Positions 7,676-13,934 of a stretch of 21,019 bases of DNA are shown piece after piece (the stretch's first letter is position 1; each line of letters starts with the position of its first letter). Source of the DNA: Bacteroidota bacterium (GTDB lineage: Bacteria; Bacteroidota; Bacteroidia; Flavobacteriales_D; JABDKJ01); NCBI GenBank assembly GCA_027621335.1, contig JAQCAN010000014.1, positions 1 to 21,019 of the forward strand. Direction: 5' to 3'. Below the pieces are notes generated by a model that saw only the letters and a program-made list of their open reading frames with translations, was not told where the DNA came from and searched no databases. Made by a program: the position numbers and the translations under genes.

Positions 7676-9244
7676 ATGAACATTCTGAACAAATCAATTA
7701 TAGCGGCCGTGGCCGTGGTCCTCGGAGGAGGTCAAGTCAATGCACAGTTGTCTTTGGGAACTGATTGCGGATGTCCTCCGCTTGCATCAAGAACAGTGGT
7801 CTCACTTTCAGGACCTATTACATCTGATGCTTCTACTATAGACAATGATGCACGGGAATTCCCTGCGGGAAGAACCGATCTGACTTGCGATAAGGTTTAT
7901 ATCATCAACAATAAGATTTACATCCCTAGTGGGTCTGAAGTCTGGGTAGAGCCAGGTACCGTATTCAAAGCAACCAATGATGGGTTGTCGGAAGCGGATG
8001 CACTTGTCGTTTCCAGAGGAGGTAAGTTATACGCCAATGGAACTGAGAGCTGTCCCATTATCTTCACGTCAGCAGGAAACGTACCATCTACTACTAACAT
8101 CACCGATCCTCTTGCAGGAGATCCACTGGATGGAACGTTCCCATTGAATTCAAGGAGCCACTGGGGTGGAATCATCATGTTGGGTTTTGCACCTAACAAT
8201 GTCTTGGCGGTTGACAATGCTGCATTGACTGTATCTGATGGGGTTTCCGGTATCGAAGGACTAGACGTAGCGGAGTCACGTAACCATTATGGCGGGAGCG
8301 ATGCAGACGACTCTTCAGGTTCATTGAAGTATGTCTCGATACGTCATGGAGGAATCTCCATTGCAGCTAACAACGAGATCAATGGATTGACCTTGGGATC
8401 GGTTGGAAGAGGTACTACCTTGGAACACATCGAGGTTGTATCAAATGCTGATGATGGAATTGAGTTCTTCGGAGGTACAGTGGACCTTAAGTGGGCTACC
8501 GTTTTCTTCTGTGGAGATGACGGTTTTGACTGGGATCAAGGTTACAATGGACGTGGACAGTTCTGGTACAGTGTGGAGAATGATTCCGACAAAGGTTGGG
8601 AGATCGATGGAGATGATGGAGGTTCAGTAAAGGCTTTCTATTCTGATCCACAAGTCTACAATTCGACCATGATCGGTGATGGAACTGGAGGAGACTTGGC
8701 AATCTCTGCAAAATCAGAGACACAAGGCCGTATCGCCAATTCAATCTTCACCAATCATTCTACTGGACTACGTATCGAAGGAGCCACCACAAATGGATTC
8801 TATACCAGTGGAGAGTTCGAGGTCCTGAACAACCTATGGGAGAACATGACCACCTATTTCAACGCGGATGGAGCAGATATCTCAGCTCAATTGGCTGCTG
8901 ATGGCAACCTTCAGCAGACTGGAGTCATCGATTACCAATACACCATCGATGTGAGCACCAATGCCATCACTGATGGGTATGATCCAGTTCCTGCAGTAAA
9001 CACACCTAACATCAATGTGAGCGCTGCGAATCGTCCACCAAATGACGGTTTCTTCGATCTAGTGAGCTACAAGGGAGCATTCGAGCCAGGAGCAACTCCT
9101 TGGACTGCCGGATACACTGTTGCTGCCTTGCTCGGTACTGATACATCCTTGGCAGACTGCCCTACGGATACAGACAAGGATGGAGATACTGACGTGGATG
9201 ACCTTCTCCTACTCATCGGTAGCTATAACACCTCTTGTAACTAA
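7676..9244 (+). CDS. Secreted beta-helix-type protein with dockerin-like Ca-binding C-terminus
   Basis: The signal peptide is about residues 1-23 (MNILNKSIIAAVAVVLGGGQVNAQ). The body has the stereotyped pattern of a Bacteroidota secreted family I know only as hypothetical: TCDKVYIINNKIYIPSGSEV, VEPGTVFKA, SHWGGIIMLGFAP, NHYGGSDADDSSGSLKYVSI, then short repeated strand motifs (LEHIEVVSNADDGIEFFGGT, LKWATVFFCGDDGFDWDQGY) that suggest a right-handed parallel beta-helix. The end, DTDKDGDTDVDDLLLLIGSY, is a single dockerin/EF-hand-like loop (D.D.DG....DDLL) with a Cys just after it, instead of a T9SS FPNP domain. It splits the paralog array between D and E; only 30 bp separate it from E, so the two are likely co-transcribed. 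A role in carbohydrate binding or breakdown is possible but not shown. Confidence 0.83.
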   Translation: MNILNKSIIAAVAVVLGGGQVNAQLSLGTDCGCPPLASRTVVSLSGPITSDASTIDNDAREFPAGRTDLTCDKVYIINNKIYIPSGSEVWVEPGTVFKATNDGLSEADALVVSRGGKLYANGTESCPIIFTSAGNVPSTTNITDPLAGDPLDGTFPLNSRSHWGGIIMLGFAPNNVLAVDNAALTVSDGVSGIEGLDVAESRNHYGGSDADDSSGSLKYVSIRHGGISIAANNEINGLTLGSVGRGTTLEHIEVVSNADDGIEFFGGTVDLKWATVFFCGDDGFDWDQGYNGRGQFWYSVENDSDKGWEIDGDDGGSVKAFYSDPQVYNSTMIGDGTGGDLAISAKSETQGRIANSIFTNHSTGLRIEGATTNGFYTSGEFEVLNNLWENMTTYFNADGADISAQLAADGNLQQTGVIDYQYTIDVSTNAITDGYDPVPAVNTPNINVSAANRPPNDGFFDLVSYKGAFEPGATPWTAGYTVAALLGTDTSLADCPTDTDKDGDTDVDDLLLLIGSYNTSCN

Positions 9245-9274
9245 TACAGGGGGCAACTTCAAAAAGCTATAAAA

Positions 9275-10816
9275 ATGAGAACACTTAAAATGATAAGGAA
9301 TGTCCTTGCTTCACTGCTGCTGCTTGCCGTCTATGGCAACTCAAGTGCACAGTCGGGGCTGGAGGACATCATCGTAGAGAAATACTACGTATCCGATGCA
9401 GATGATGCTACGGATACGGATGGGGGAAATCTCCCTATCGGATCCGTGACCTATAGGGTGTATGTGGACATGACCCCTGGCTATGAGCTTCAAGCGGTCT
9501 ATGGAAATGAGAACCATGATCTGTTCATTACCACCTCCACATCCTTCTTCAATAATGAGGATAGAGGTGAGACAGTGGGCGATAAACTGGATGATATCCG
9601 ATTGGGTGATAACACTGTGGCACTTGATTCCTATGTGACTATCGGAGCCGCTTCGGATGCACATCTGGGGGTCTTGAAGGAGGAGGACATGGACGGCTCT
9701 ATTGTTGGCGGTGCCAATAATGATGGAGGAAGTGCAAGTATCATTGGTGGTCTTTTGACCAATCTGGATCCAAGCACATGCATCGCATTGACTGATGCTG
9801 ATGGTTTGGTCTCAGGAACACAACCTAGCGTGTCGGTATCTCCAGGTCTGGACCTTTCTGTCTTCAATGATGTCAATGCAGGACCTACTCTTTTGGTACA
9901 AGGCGATGCTTGGTTCGTGGCAGAAGGAGTGCAGGGTCCTACGGCTGAGAACCGAGTACTCGTAGCGCAGATCACCACCAATGGACAGTTGACCTTTGAG
10001 CTGAACATCCAAATCGGAACACCTTCTGGTGATGTGGAACAATATGTCGCTACCAACGCGCAAGCCGGAGAATTCCAATTTGCAGGTCTCACATTCAGCT
10101 CTTCGGGATTCGTTTCTGATTGTGGAGGTTGCCAAGCCCCAACAAATTTAGATGTTGTGGAGATTGGATTCGGAGGTCCTAGTGCGAGGGTTAACGCCAC
10201 GTGGACCAATCCGGAGGGAACGACCAATTGTGAGGTCAGGGGAGGAAGGATCAATGCTGCTTCCTATAATGCCGGTGAGCCTGAGTTCTCAAACATCAAC
10301 AACACGCAGACCATCACTCAGACCAATGGTTCAACTGTTTTGTTCAACATTGTGCTTTTCAATAACCCTAATGTTCCTTTCATCGTAGGTCAGAGGTATG
10401 GGTATGAAGTGCGCTGTGCATGTTCTGATGGCTCTGGATTCTCTGAATGGGCGAACATCACCCCTGAGGCGACATTCGTAGTGCCCGCTCCCCCTCCAGG
10501 AGTGACTACCCTTGCCGAAGAGCAAGTGGCCAAGTTGAACGGACTTTCAGAAGTAGAGCTGACTGTTTTCCCTAATCCTTCAGAAGGTGAAAGAGTGAAT
10601 TTCAGCATCGGTGACTGGTCGACCGAGGATATAGAGCTTATCGCCACTGTTTTAGATATCACTGGAAAAGTGGTCTACTCGAGCGTGGTCAGTCCTCAGT
10701 CCAAGAACAATTCGGTCTACACAATCGACTTCAATAGGGAATTGACTTCTGGGATGTACATCCTCACGCTTCAGAATGACAAATTGTCCCTCTCCAGCCG
10801 ATTCAATGTGAACTGA
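9275..10816 (+). CDS. Secreted array paralog E: unknown N-terminal module, Fn3-like domain, T9SS type A sorting domain
   Basis: The signal peptide is about residues 1-25 (MRTLKMIRNVLASLLLLAVYGNSSAQ). The shared module (about 26-270) is nearly parallel to D: SGLEDIIVEKYYVSDADDA, SVTYRVYVDMTPGYELQAVY, FFNNEDRGE, NTVALDSYVTIGAASDAHLG, DAWFVAEGVQGPTAENRVL, and a NIQIGTPSGDVEQYVA end. The stretch from about 288 to 410 (CQAPTNLDVVEI...RVNATWTNPEG...YGYEVRCACSDGSGFSEW) looks like a fibronectin type III-like domain. Residues 429-513 are a T9SS type A domain (VFPNPSEGERVNFSI, DITGKVVYSS, LTSGMYILTL, SRFNVN). It is the last gene before the terminator at 10846. Function unknown; the layout suggests an exported surface protein whose Fn3-like part presents or spaces the module. 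Confidence 0.88.
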   Translation: MRTLKMIRNVLASLLLLAVYGNSSAQSGLEDIIVEKYYVSDADDATDTDGGNLPIGSVTYRVYVDMTPGYELQAVYGNENHDLFITTSTSFFNNEDRGETVGDKLDDIRLGDNTVALDSYVTIGAASDAHLGVLKEEDMDGSIVGGANNDGGSASIIGGLLTNLDPSTCIALTDADGLVSGTQPSVSVSPGLDLSVFNDVNAGPTLLVQGDAWFVAEGVQGPTAENRVLVAQITTNGQLTFELNIQIGTPSGDVEQYVATNAQAGEFQFAGLTFSSSGFVSDCGGCQAPTNLDVVEIGFGGPSARVNATWTNPEGTTNCEVRGGRINAASYNAGEPEFSNINNTQTITQTNGSTVLFNIVLFNNPNVPFIVGQRYGYEVRCACSDGSGFSEWANITPEATFVVPAPPPGVTTLAEEQVAKLNGLSEVELTVFPNPSEGERVNFSIGDWSTEDIELIATVLDITGKVVYSSVVSPQSKNNSVYTIDFNRELTSGMYILTLQNDKLSLSSRFNVN

Positions 10817-10845
10817 TTCATTGCTCAATCAGATTCAAGAGCAAG

Positions 10846-10880
10846 AGCCCTCGACACCTAGTGTCGGGGGCTTATTTATG
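10846..10880 (+). terminator. Terminator closing the secreted-protein block
   Basis: A 12-bp stem, AGCCCTCGACAC (10846-10857) with GTGTCGGGGGCT (10861-10872), contains one G-T pair and a 3-nt loop, and is followed by TATTTAT. It starts 29 bp after the stop of paralog E, as expected for an intrinsic terminator. Confidence 0.85.
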
Positions 10881-10950
10881 AGATGACAGGTTCATGATTT
10901 CTTAACACAGGCGTAAAGATGAACTCTCACATCTTTGCTAGCCTTCCACT

Positions 10951-11259
10951 ATGAAAGTACTGCTATCAGCACTAGTGTATTTAATGCTCTCAACAGCTGT
11001 ATATGCTGGAGGAGATCCATTGGAAGTCAAGCTCAAGGTCATCGATTCTACATCAGGTGAGGCATTGATAGGTGCTCATGTGCGCATTTCAGGTTGTCCT
11101 GAAGTTCTTTTCACTGATCCAGATGGAGTCATCTCATTGGATGCGTCATTGATCGATGCGAATGCGGAGCTCAACATCGAATATATTTCCTATGTGGATG
11201 CTTCCGTGAAGATGTCCATCACGCCTGGAATGACTGTTCTGGCTATGGAGCCGCGCTGA
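10951..11259 (+). CDS. Small secreted protein with a carboxypeptidase-regulatory-like domain
   Basis: 102 residues. The signal peptide is about residues 1-19 (MKVLLSALVYLMLSTAVYA, cut before GGDP). The rest matches one carboxypeptidase D regulatory-like beta-sandwich, the domain often found at the start of TonB-linked receptors: LKVIDSTSGEALIGAHVRIS, then LFTDPDGVISLDASL, then ELNIEYISYVDASVKM. Here it stands alone, with no barrel behind it. It follows the terminator at 10846-10880, so it has its own promoter; the sequence CATCTTTG at 10930-10937 is one base off the TAnnTTTG -7 element, but no TTG lies at the right distance. The role is unknown; it may be periplasmic, or a leftover of a larger receptor. 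Confidence 0.75.
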   Translation: MKVLLSALVYLMLSTAVYAGGDPLEVKLKVIDSTSGEALIGAHVRISGCPEVLFTDPDGVISLDASLIDANAELNIEYISYVDASVKMSITPGMTVLAMEPR

Positions 11260-11333
11260 ATCAAGCGAAACATTTCTCTTACGACTTACGTTATTAACAG
11301 CGTGCACTTGACACACTTTTATTGTGTGCACTA

Positions 11334-11363
11334 TTGCCAAATGTTAATATAATGTTAACTTTG
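11334..11363 (+). promoter_or_regulatory. Bacteroidota-type promoter of the MORN-repeat gene
   Basis: TTG (11334-11336), 19 nt, then TAACTTTG (11356-11363) is an exact match to the known Bacteroidota -33/-7 pattern TTG ... TAnnTTTG. Transcription would start near 11370, giving a very short leader to the ATG at 11385. An imperfect inverted repeat, GTGCAC (11302-11307) and GTGCAC (11326-11331), with ACACA/TGTGT inside it, lies directly upstream and could be an operator. Confidence 0.6.
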
Positions 11364-11384
11364 TATTAGTCAAATGTGAAAGAC

Positions 11385-11834
11385 ATGGAGAAGAAGATTT
11401 TGAACTCAATACTCGCCCTAATATTCGTCTTTGTAGCACCTAGTCTGTCATGGGGTCAAGATAGCAGCGTCTCGAAGGATTTCAGTGGCACCATTGAAAC
11501 TTCATATGACAATGGCCAGAAGGAAGCCGTCTGTGAATTCACCTTAGGAGAGAAAGATGGGCTTTTCACGCTATATCATGAGAATGGGAGCATAAAGGAG
11601 ACTGGATCCTTTTCCAGAGGCTTGAAGCACGGAACTTGGGTAAGGTACAGTGAGTCTGGAAGGAAAGTGGCCATTGCTGAGTATAACCTAGGACAGAAAG
11701 AAGGAAACTGGAAGATTTGGGATGAGAGTGGCGTCCTTCGCTATGATATGACCTACATGGGCGATCAGAAGGTGGACATCTGGTACATGTATGATGAGGA
11801 TTCCCAACTGGTGAGTACCAAATCCTATGAGTGA
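11385..11834 (+). CDS. Secreted MORN-variant repeat protein
   Basis: About 149 residues from the ATG at 11385; a GTG at 11376 is possible but would leave almost no leader after the predicted promoter. The signal peptide is MEKKILNSILALIFVFVAPS followed by LSWGQ. The mature part has four repeat units of the MORN_2/YwqK type: YDNGQKEAVCEFTLGEKDG, YHENGSIKETGSFSRGLKHG, YSESGRKVAIAEYNLGQKEG and WDESGVLRYDMTYMGDQK. Such repeats form extended beta hairpins; in secreted Bacteroidota proteins their role is mostly undefined, and the toxin-antitoxin label attached to some homologs is not supported by anything here. The gene is monocistronic, with its own promoter and a strong terminator 20 bp past the stop. 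Confidence 0.82.
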   Translation: MEKKILNSILALIFVFVAPSLSWGQDSSVSKDFSGTIETSYDNGQKEAVCEFTLGEKDGLFTLYHENGSIKETGSFSRGLKHGTWVRYSESGRKVAIAEYNLGQKEGNWKIWDESGVLRYDMTYMGDQKVDIWYMYDEDSQLVSTKSYE

Positions 11835-11854
11835 TCAGACATTCAAAGCATTAG

Positions 11855-11890
11855 AAAAGGGGAGCAATAACATTGCTCCCCTTTTGATTT
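11855..11890. terminator. Strong, probably bidirectional terminator
   Basis: A perfect 14-bp stem, AAAAGGGGAGCAAT (11855-11868) with ATTGCTCCCCTTTT (11872-11885) and a 3-nt loop, is followed by GATTTT. It has A runs on the left and T runs on the right, so it can stop transcription on either strand. It ends the MORN-repeat gene, and on the minus strand it lies just after the stop codon of the barrel relic. Confidence 0.9.
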
Positions 11891-11904
11891 TCAGCTTCGT
11901 TTCT

Positions 11905-12048
11905 CTAGAAGATCAAGGCATAGCCCAAAATGAAGTCTCTGCCATCCCTGAACTCAGAATAGATCTGGGGAGTTGCTCCGAAGGACTCATATTGCATCGT
12001 CCTTTTCTGGTCTAAGAGGTTATTCATTGTAAAGGCCCAGACTGAAAT
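11905..12048 (-). pseudogene. Relic of an outer-membrane beta-barrel protein C-terminus
   Basis: Read on the minus strand, 47 codons before a TAG (11907-11905) encode a typical end of a TonB-receptor-type barrel: VWAFTMNNLLDQKRTMQY, then QIYSEFRDGRDFILGYALIF, with the C-terminal Phe. It matches the end of the receptor at the left edge in layout (NNLL(D/N)..R..Y, then a last strand). An in-frame TAA (12051-12049) cuts it off from anything upstream, and no barrel sequence is seen before that, only the likely promoter region of the two-component system. It keeps its own terminator (11855-11885). I read it as the 3' stump of a deleted receptor gene. The 360-bp stretch 11835-12194 contains this stump, the terminator and a likely promoter, and nothing else I can support. 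Confidence 0.6.
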
Positions 12049-12118
12049 TTACCCCACTTTTTGGTTTACAATGTCTTCAACAGTTTGTTACATGAATGTT
12101 AACTCCATTGCGCTTTGC

Positions 12119-12126
12119 TAAATTTG
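12119..12126 (+). promoter_or_regulatory. Possible -7 element of the two-component operon
   Basis: TAAATTTG is an exact match to the Bacteroidota TAnnTTTG element and lies 68 bp before the response-regulator start, in the only intergenic space available. No TTG is found 19-21 nt upstream, so only half of the promoter pattern is supported. Confidence 0.35.
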
Positions 12127-12194
12127 AGTTCACATATATAGTGCAGGGCCTTAACATGATGAGGTTACATTTGACCGCACAACTTCACAACTGA

Positions 12195-12878
12195 ATGAGC
12201 AAGCAAACGATCTTGGTGGTAGATGATGAACGGGATATCCTGGAATTGCTTTCCTATACTCTGGAAAAAGAAGGATTCACTGTGCATACTGCCACCAACG
12301 GAAACAAGGCTCTAGAAATCCTGAAGGATGTCAGGCCGGATTTGATCATCCTAGATGTGATGATGCCTGAGATGGATGGAGTGGAAACCTGCAGACTGAT
12401 CAGGGAGGACAAGCGTAACGGAGAAGTGATTATCGCTTTTCTGAGTGCTCGTGGAGAGGACTACAGTCAGATCGCTGGCTTTGAAGCTGGGGCAGATGAC
12501 TATATCAACAAGCCCATCAAGCCGAGAGTGTTGGCTACACGCGTTCAAGCCCTATTGCGCAGGAAGAACCGTGGAACTGAACAGGAAACGCCCGAGCTCA
12601 AGTCTCTGTACATAGATCGTGACAGATATGTGGTCGTCAAGGACGGTGAGGAGATGAGCTTTCCTAAGAAGGAATTCGAACTGCTGTCGCTCCTTTGCTC
12701 GCGCCCGGGGCATGTGTTCACTCGCGAATACATCATGACGAACATCTGGGGACATCAGGTAGTCGTTGGAGACAGGACCATAGATGTCCATATACGGAAG
12801 TTGCGAGAAAAAATCGGTGACAAATTGATCAAGACCGTAAAGGGTGTAGGCTATAAATTTGTCGAAAAGAAAAAATGA
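12195..12878 (+). CDS. OmpR/PhoB-type response regulator
   Basis: 227 residues, the usual length. Receiver domain about 5-120: acidic pair D10-D11, phosphoacceptor D54 in LIILDVMMPEMDG, S84 in FLSARGED and K106 in DDYINKPIKPR, so all the catalytic positions are present. The winged-helix DNA-binding domain is about 130-225, with FPKKEFELLSLLCSRPGHVF, TREYIMTNIWGH, GDRTIDVHIRKLREKIGD and IKTVKGVGYKF. It would bind direct repeats in promoters once phosphorylated by the kinase encoded next. Its stop overlaps the kinase start (ATGA), which suggests coupled translation. The pair resembles PhoB/PhoR in order and architecture, but nothing here links it to phosphate, so no gene symbol is given. Confidence 0.95.
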   Translation: MSKQTILVVDDERDILELLSYTLEKEGFTVHTATNGNKALEILKDVRPDLIILDVMMPEMDGVETCRLIREDKRNGEVIIAFLSARGEDYSQIAGFEAGADDYINKPIKPRVLATRVQALLRRKNRGTEQETPELKSLYIDRDRYVVVKDGEEMSFPKKEFELLSLLCSRPGHVFTREYIMTNIWGHQVVVGDRTIDVHIRKLREKIGDKLIKTVKGVGYKFVEKKK

Positions 12879-13894
12879 GCCCCCTGAAGTCGGCCATCGG
12901 GTCGGCACTTCTTCTTTCTGCTCTATTGACCCTGATTGTACTTCTGATTACTGGAGGAGAAGTTGGAGTATGGAATCTCGTGCTCTTTTTCTTCGTTAGC
13001 GCAATTCTTATCAGTGCTATCATCTTCCGCACTACACAACATTACTTGAAAGACAGAATCCTGCCCATCTATCGCGCCATATTTGGATTGACTTCCAAAA
13101 AGGACGAGGAGGGATTGCTCTATACTGCAGATCCAATGAAGAAAGTGGAAAAGGATGTGCTCCACTGGGCAGATGAGCGCATAGGTGAGATCCGTGAACT
13201 TCAAGAACAGGATGACTTCAGGAAAGAATTCATCGGCAATTTGGCCCATGAGCTAAAGACCCCTCTATTCAACATCCAGGGCTATGTGAGCAGCCTGATG
13301 GAGGGCGCTCTGGAAGATGAGAGGGTCAATATGAAATTCTTGGCCAAAGCGAACAAGAACATCACCCGAATGCTTCACCTCGTGGAAGATATGGACAACA
13401 TCTCGACCTTGGAGTCAGGTATCACACAGCTCTCATTGAAACGTATAGACGTGGTGAAGTGCTGCCAAGAGGTGGTGGATTCCTTGGAGGAACAGGCACA
13501 CGAGAGGAAGGTGAGAATCGTACACAAACAAAAGGAGCCCATCTATGTGGAAGCTGATGAATTCAGGATTGGTCAGGTCTTTATGAATCTCCTATACAAT
13601 GCCATCATTTATGGAAAGGAAGGGGGCAAGGTGGAAGTGCGATACACCGCAGTGGATAAGCGGCTCATGGTGGAAGTGGTCGATAATGGTCCGGGTATAG
13701 ATCCTAAAGACCTACCGCGCATCTTCGAGCGCTTCTATCGGGTAGATAAAAGCCGATCCAGAGATGTGGCGGGTTCAGGTCTGGGGTTATCCATCGTGAA
13801 GCATATCATTGACGCACATAATCAAAGTGTCACAGCTAGAAGTACACAAGGTGAAGGGGCTACCTTCACCTTCACACTGAAGAAGGTCCGTTAG
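12875..13894 (+). CDS. Membrane sensor histidine kinase
   Basis: 339 residues. Two membrane segments at about 6-26 and 32-51 are joined by only a few periplasmic residues, so there is no real extracellular sensor domain; the signal is probably read in or near the membrane or in the cytoplasmic linker (about 52-110, with a likely coiled coil before the H-box). H-box with phosphoacceptor H125 in FIGNLAHELKTPLF; N-box NLLYNAIIYG; G1 DNGPGID; F-box IFERFYRVDKSRSR; G2 GSGLGLSIVKHII. All ATP-lid elements are intact, so it should be active. It is translated with the response regulator through a 4-nt overlap and ends 40 bp before pheT, which may be read from the same transcript. Confidence 0.94.
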   Translation: MSPLKSAIGSALLLSALLTLIVLLITGGEVGVWNLVLFFFVSAILISAIIFRTTQHYLKDRILPIYRAIFGLTSKKDEEGLLYTADPMKKVEKDVLHWADERIGEIRELQEQDDFRKEFIGNLAHELKTPLFNIQGYVSSLMEGALEDERVNMKFLAKANKNITRMLHLVEDMDNISTLESGITQLSLKRIDVVKCCQEVVDSLEEQAHERKVRIVHKQKEPIYVEADEFRIGQVFMNLLYNAIIYGKEGGKVEVRYTAVDKRLMVEVVDNGPGIDPKDLPRIFERFYRVDKSRSRDVAGSGLGLSIVKHIIDAHNQSVTARSTQGEGATFTFTLKKVR

Positions 13895-13934
13895 TCCCTG
13901 CAAAGGCTTTATTTTGCAAGCTTAATTTCCACAA

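Noticed and set aside
9631..10254. Long minus-strand ORF of 207 codons inside paralog E
   Set aside because: It lies fully inside a well-supported secreted protein; its Ser/Pro-rich composition is that of a shadow frame.
11385..11834. Antitoxin role for the MORN-repeat protein
   Set aside because: The protein has a clear signal peptide and no toxin gene is adjacent; the YwqK-type label in databases is not evidence of a toxin-antitoxin system.
11827..12015. Plus-strand ORF of 62 codons after the MORN-repeat gene
   Set aside because: It runs through the terminator stem and is antisense to the barrel relic, whose minus-strand sequence makes much better protein sense.
13899..13918. Small inverted repeat TGCAAA / TTTGCA before pheT
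   Set aside because: A 6-bp stem without a T tract in a 40-bp gap; not enough for a terminator or an attenuator.
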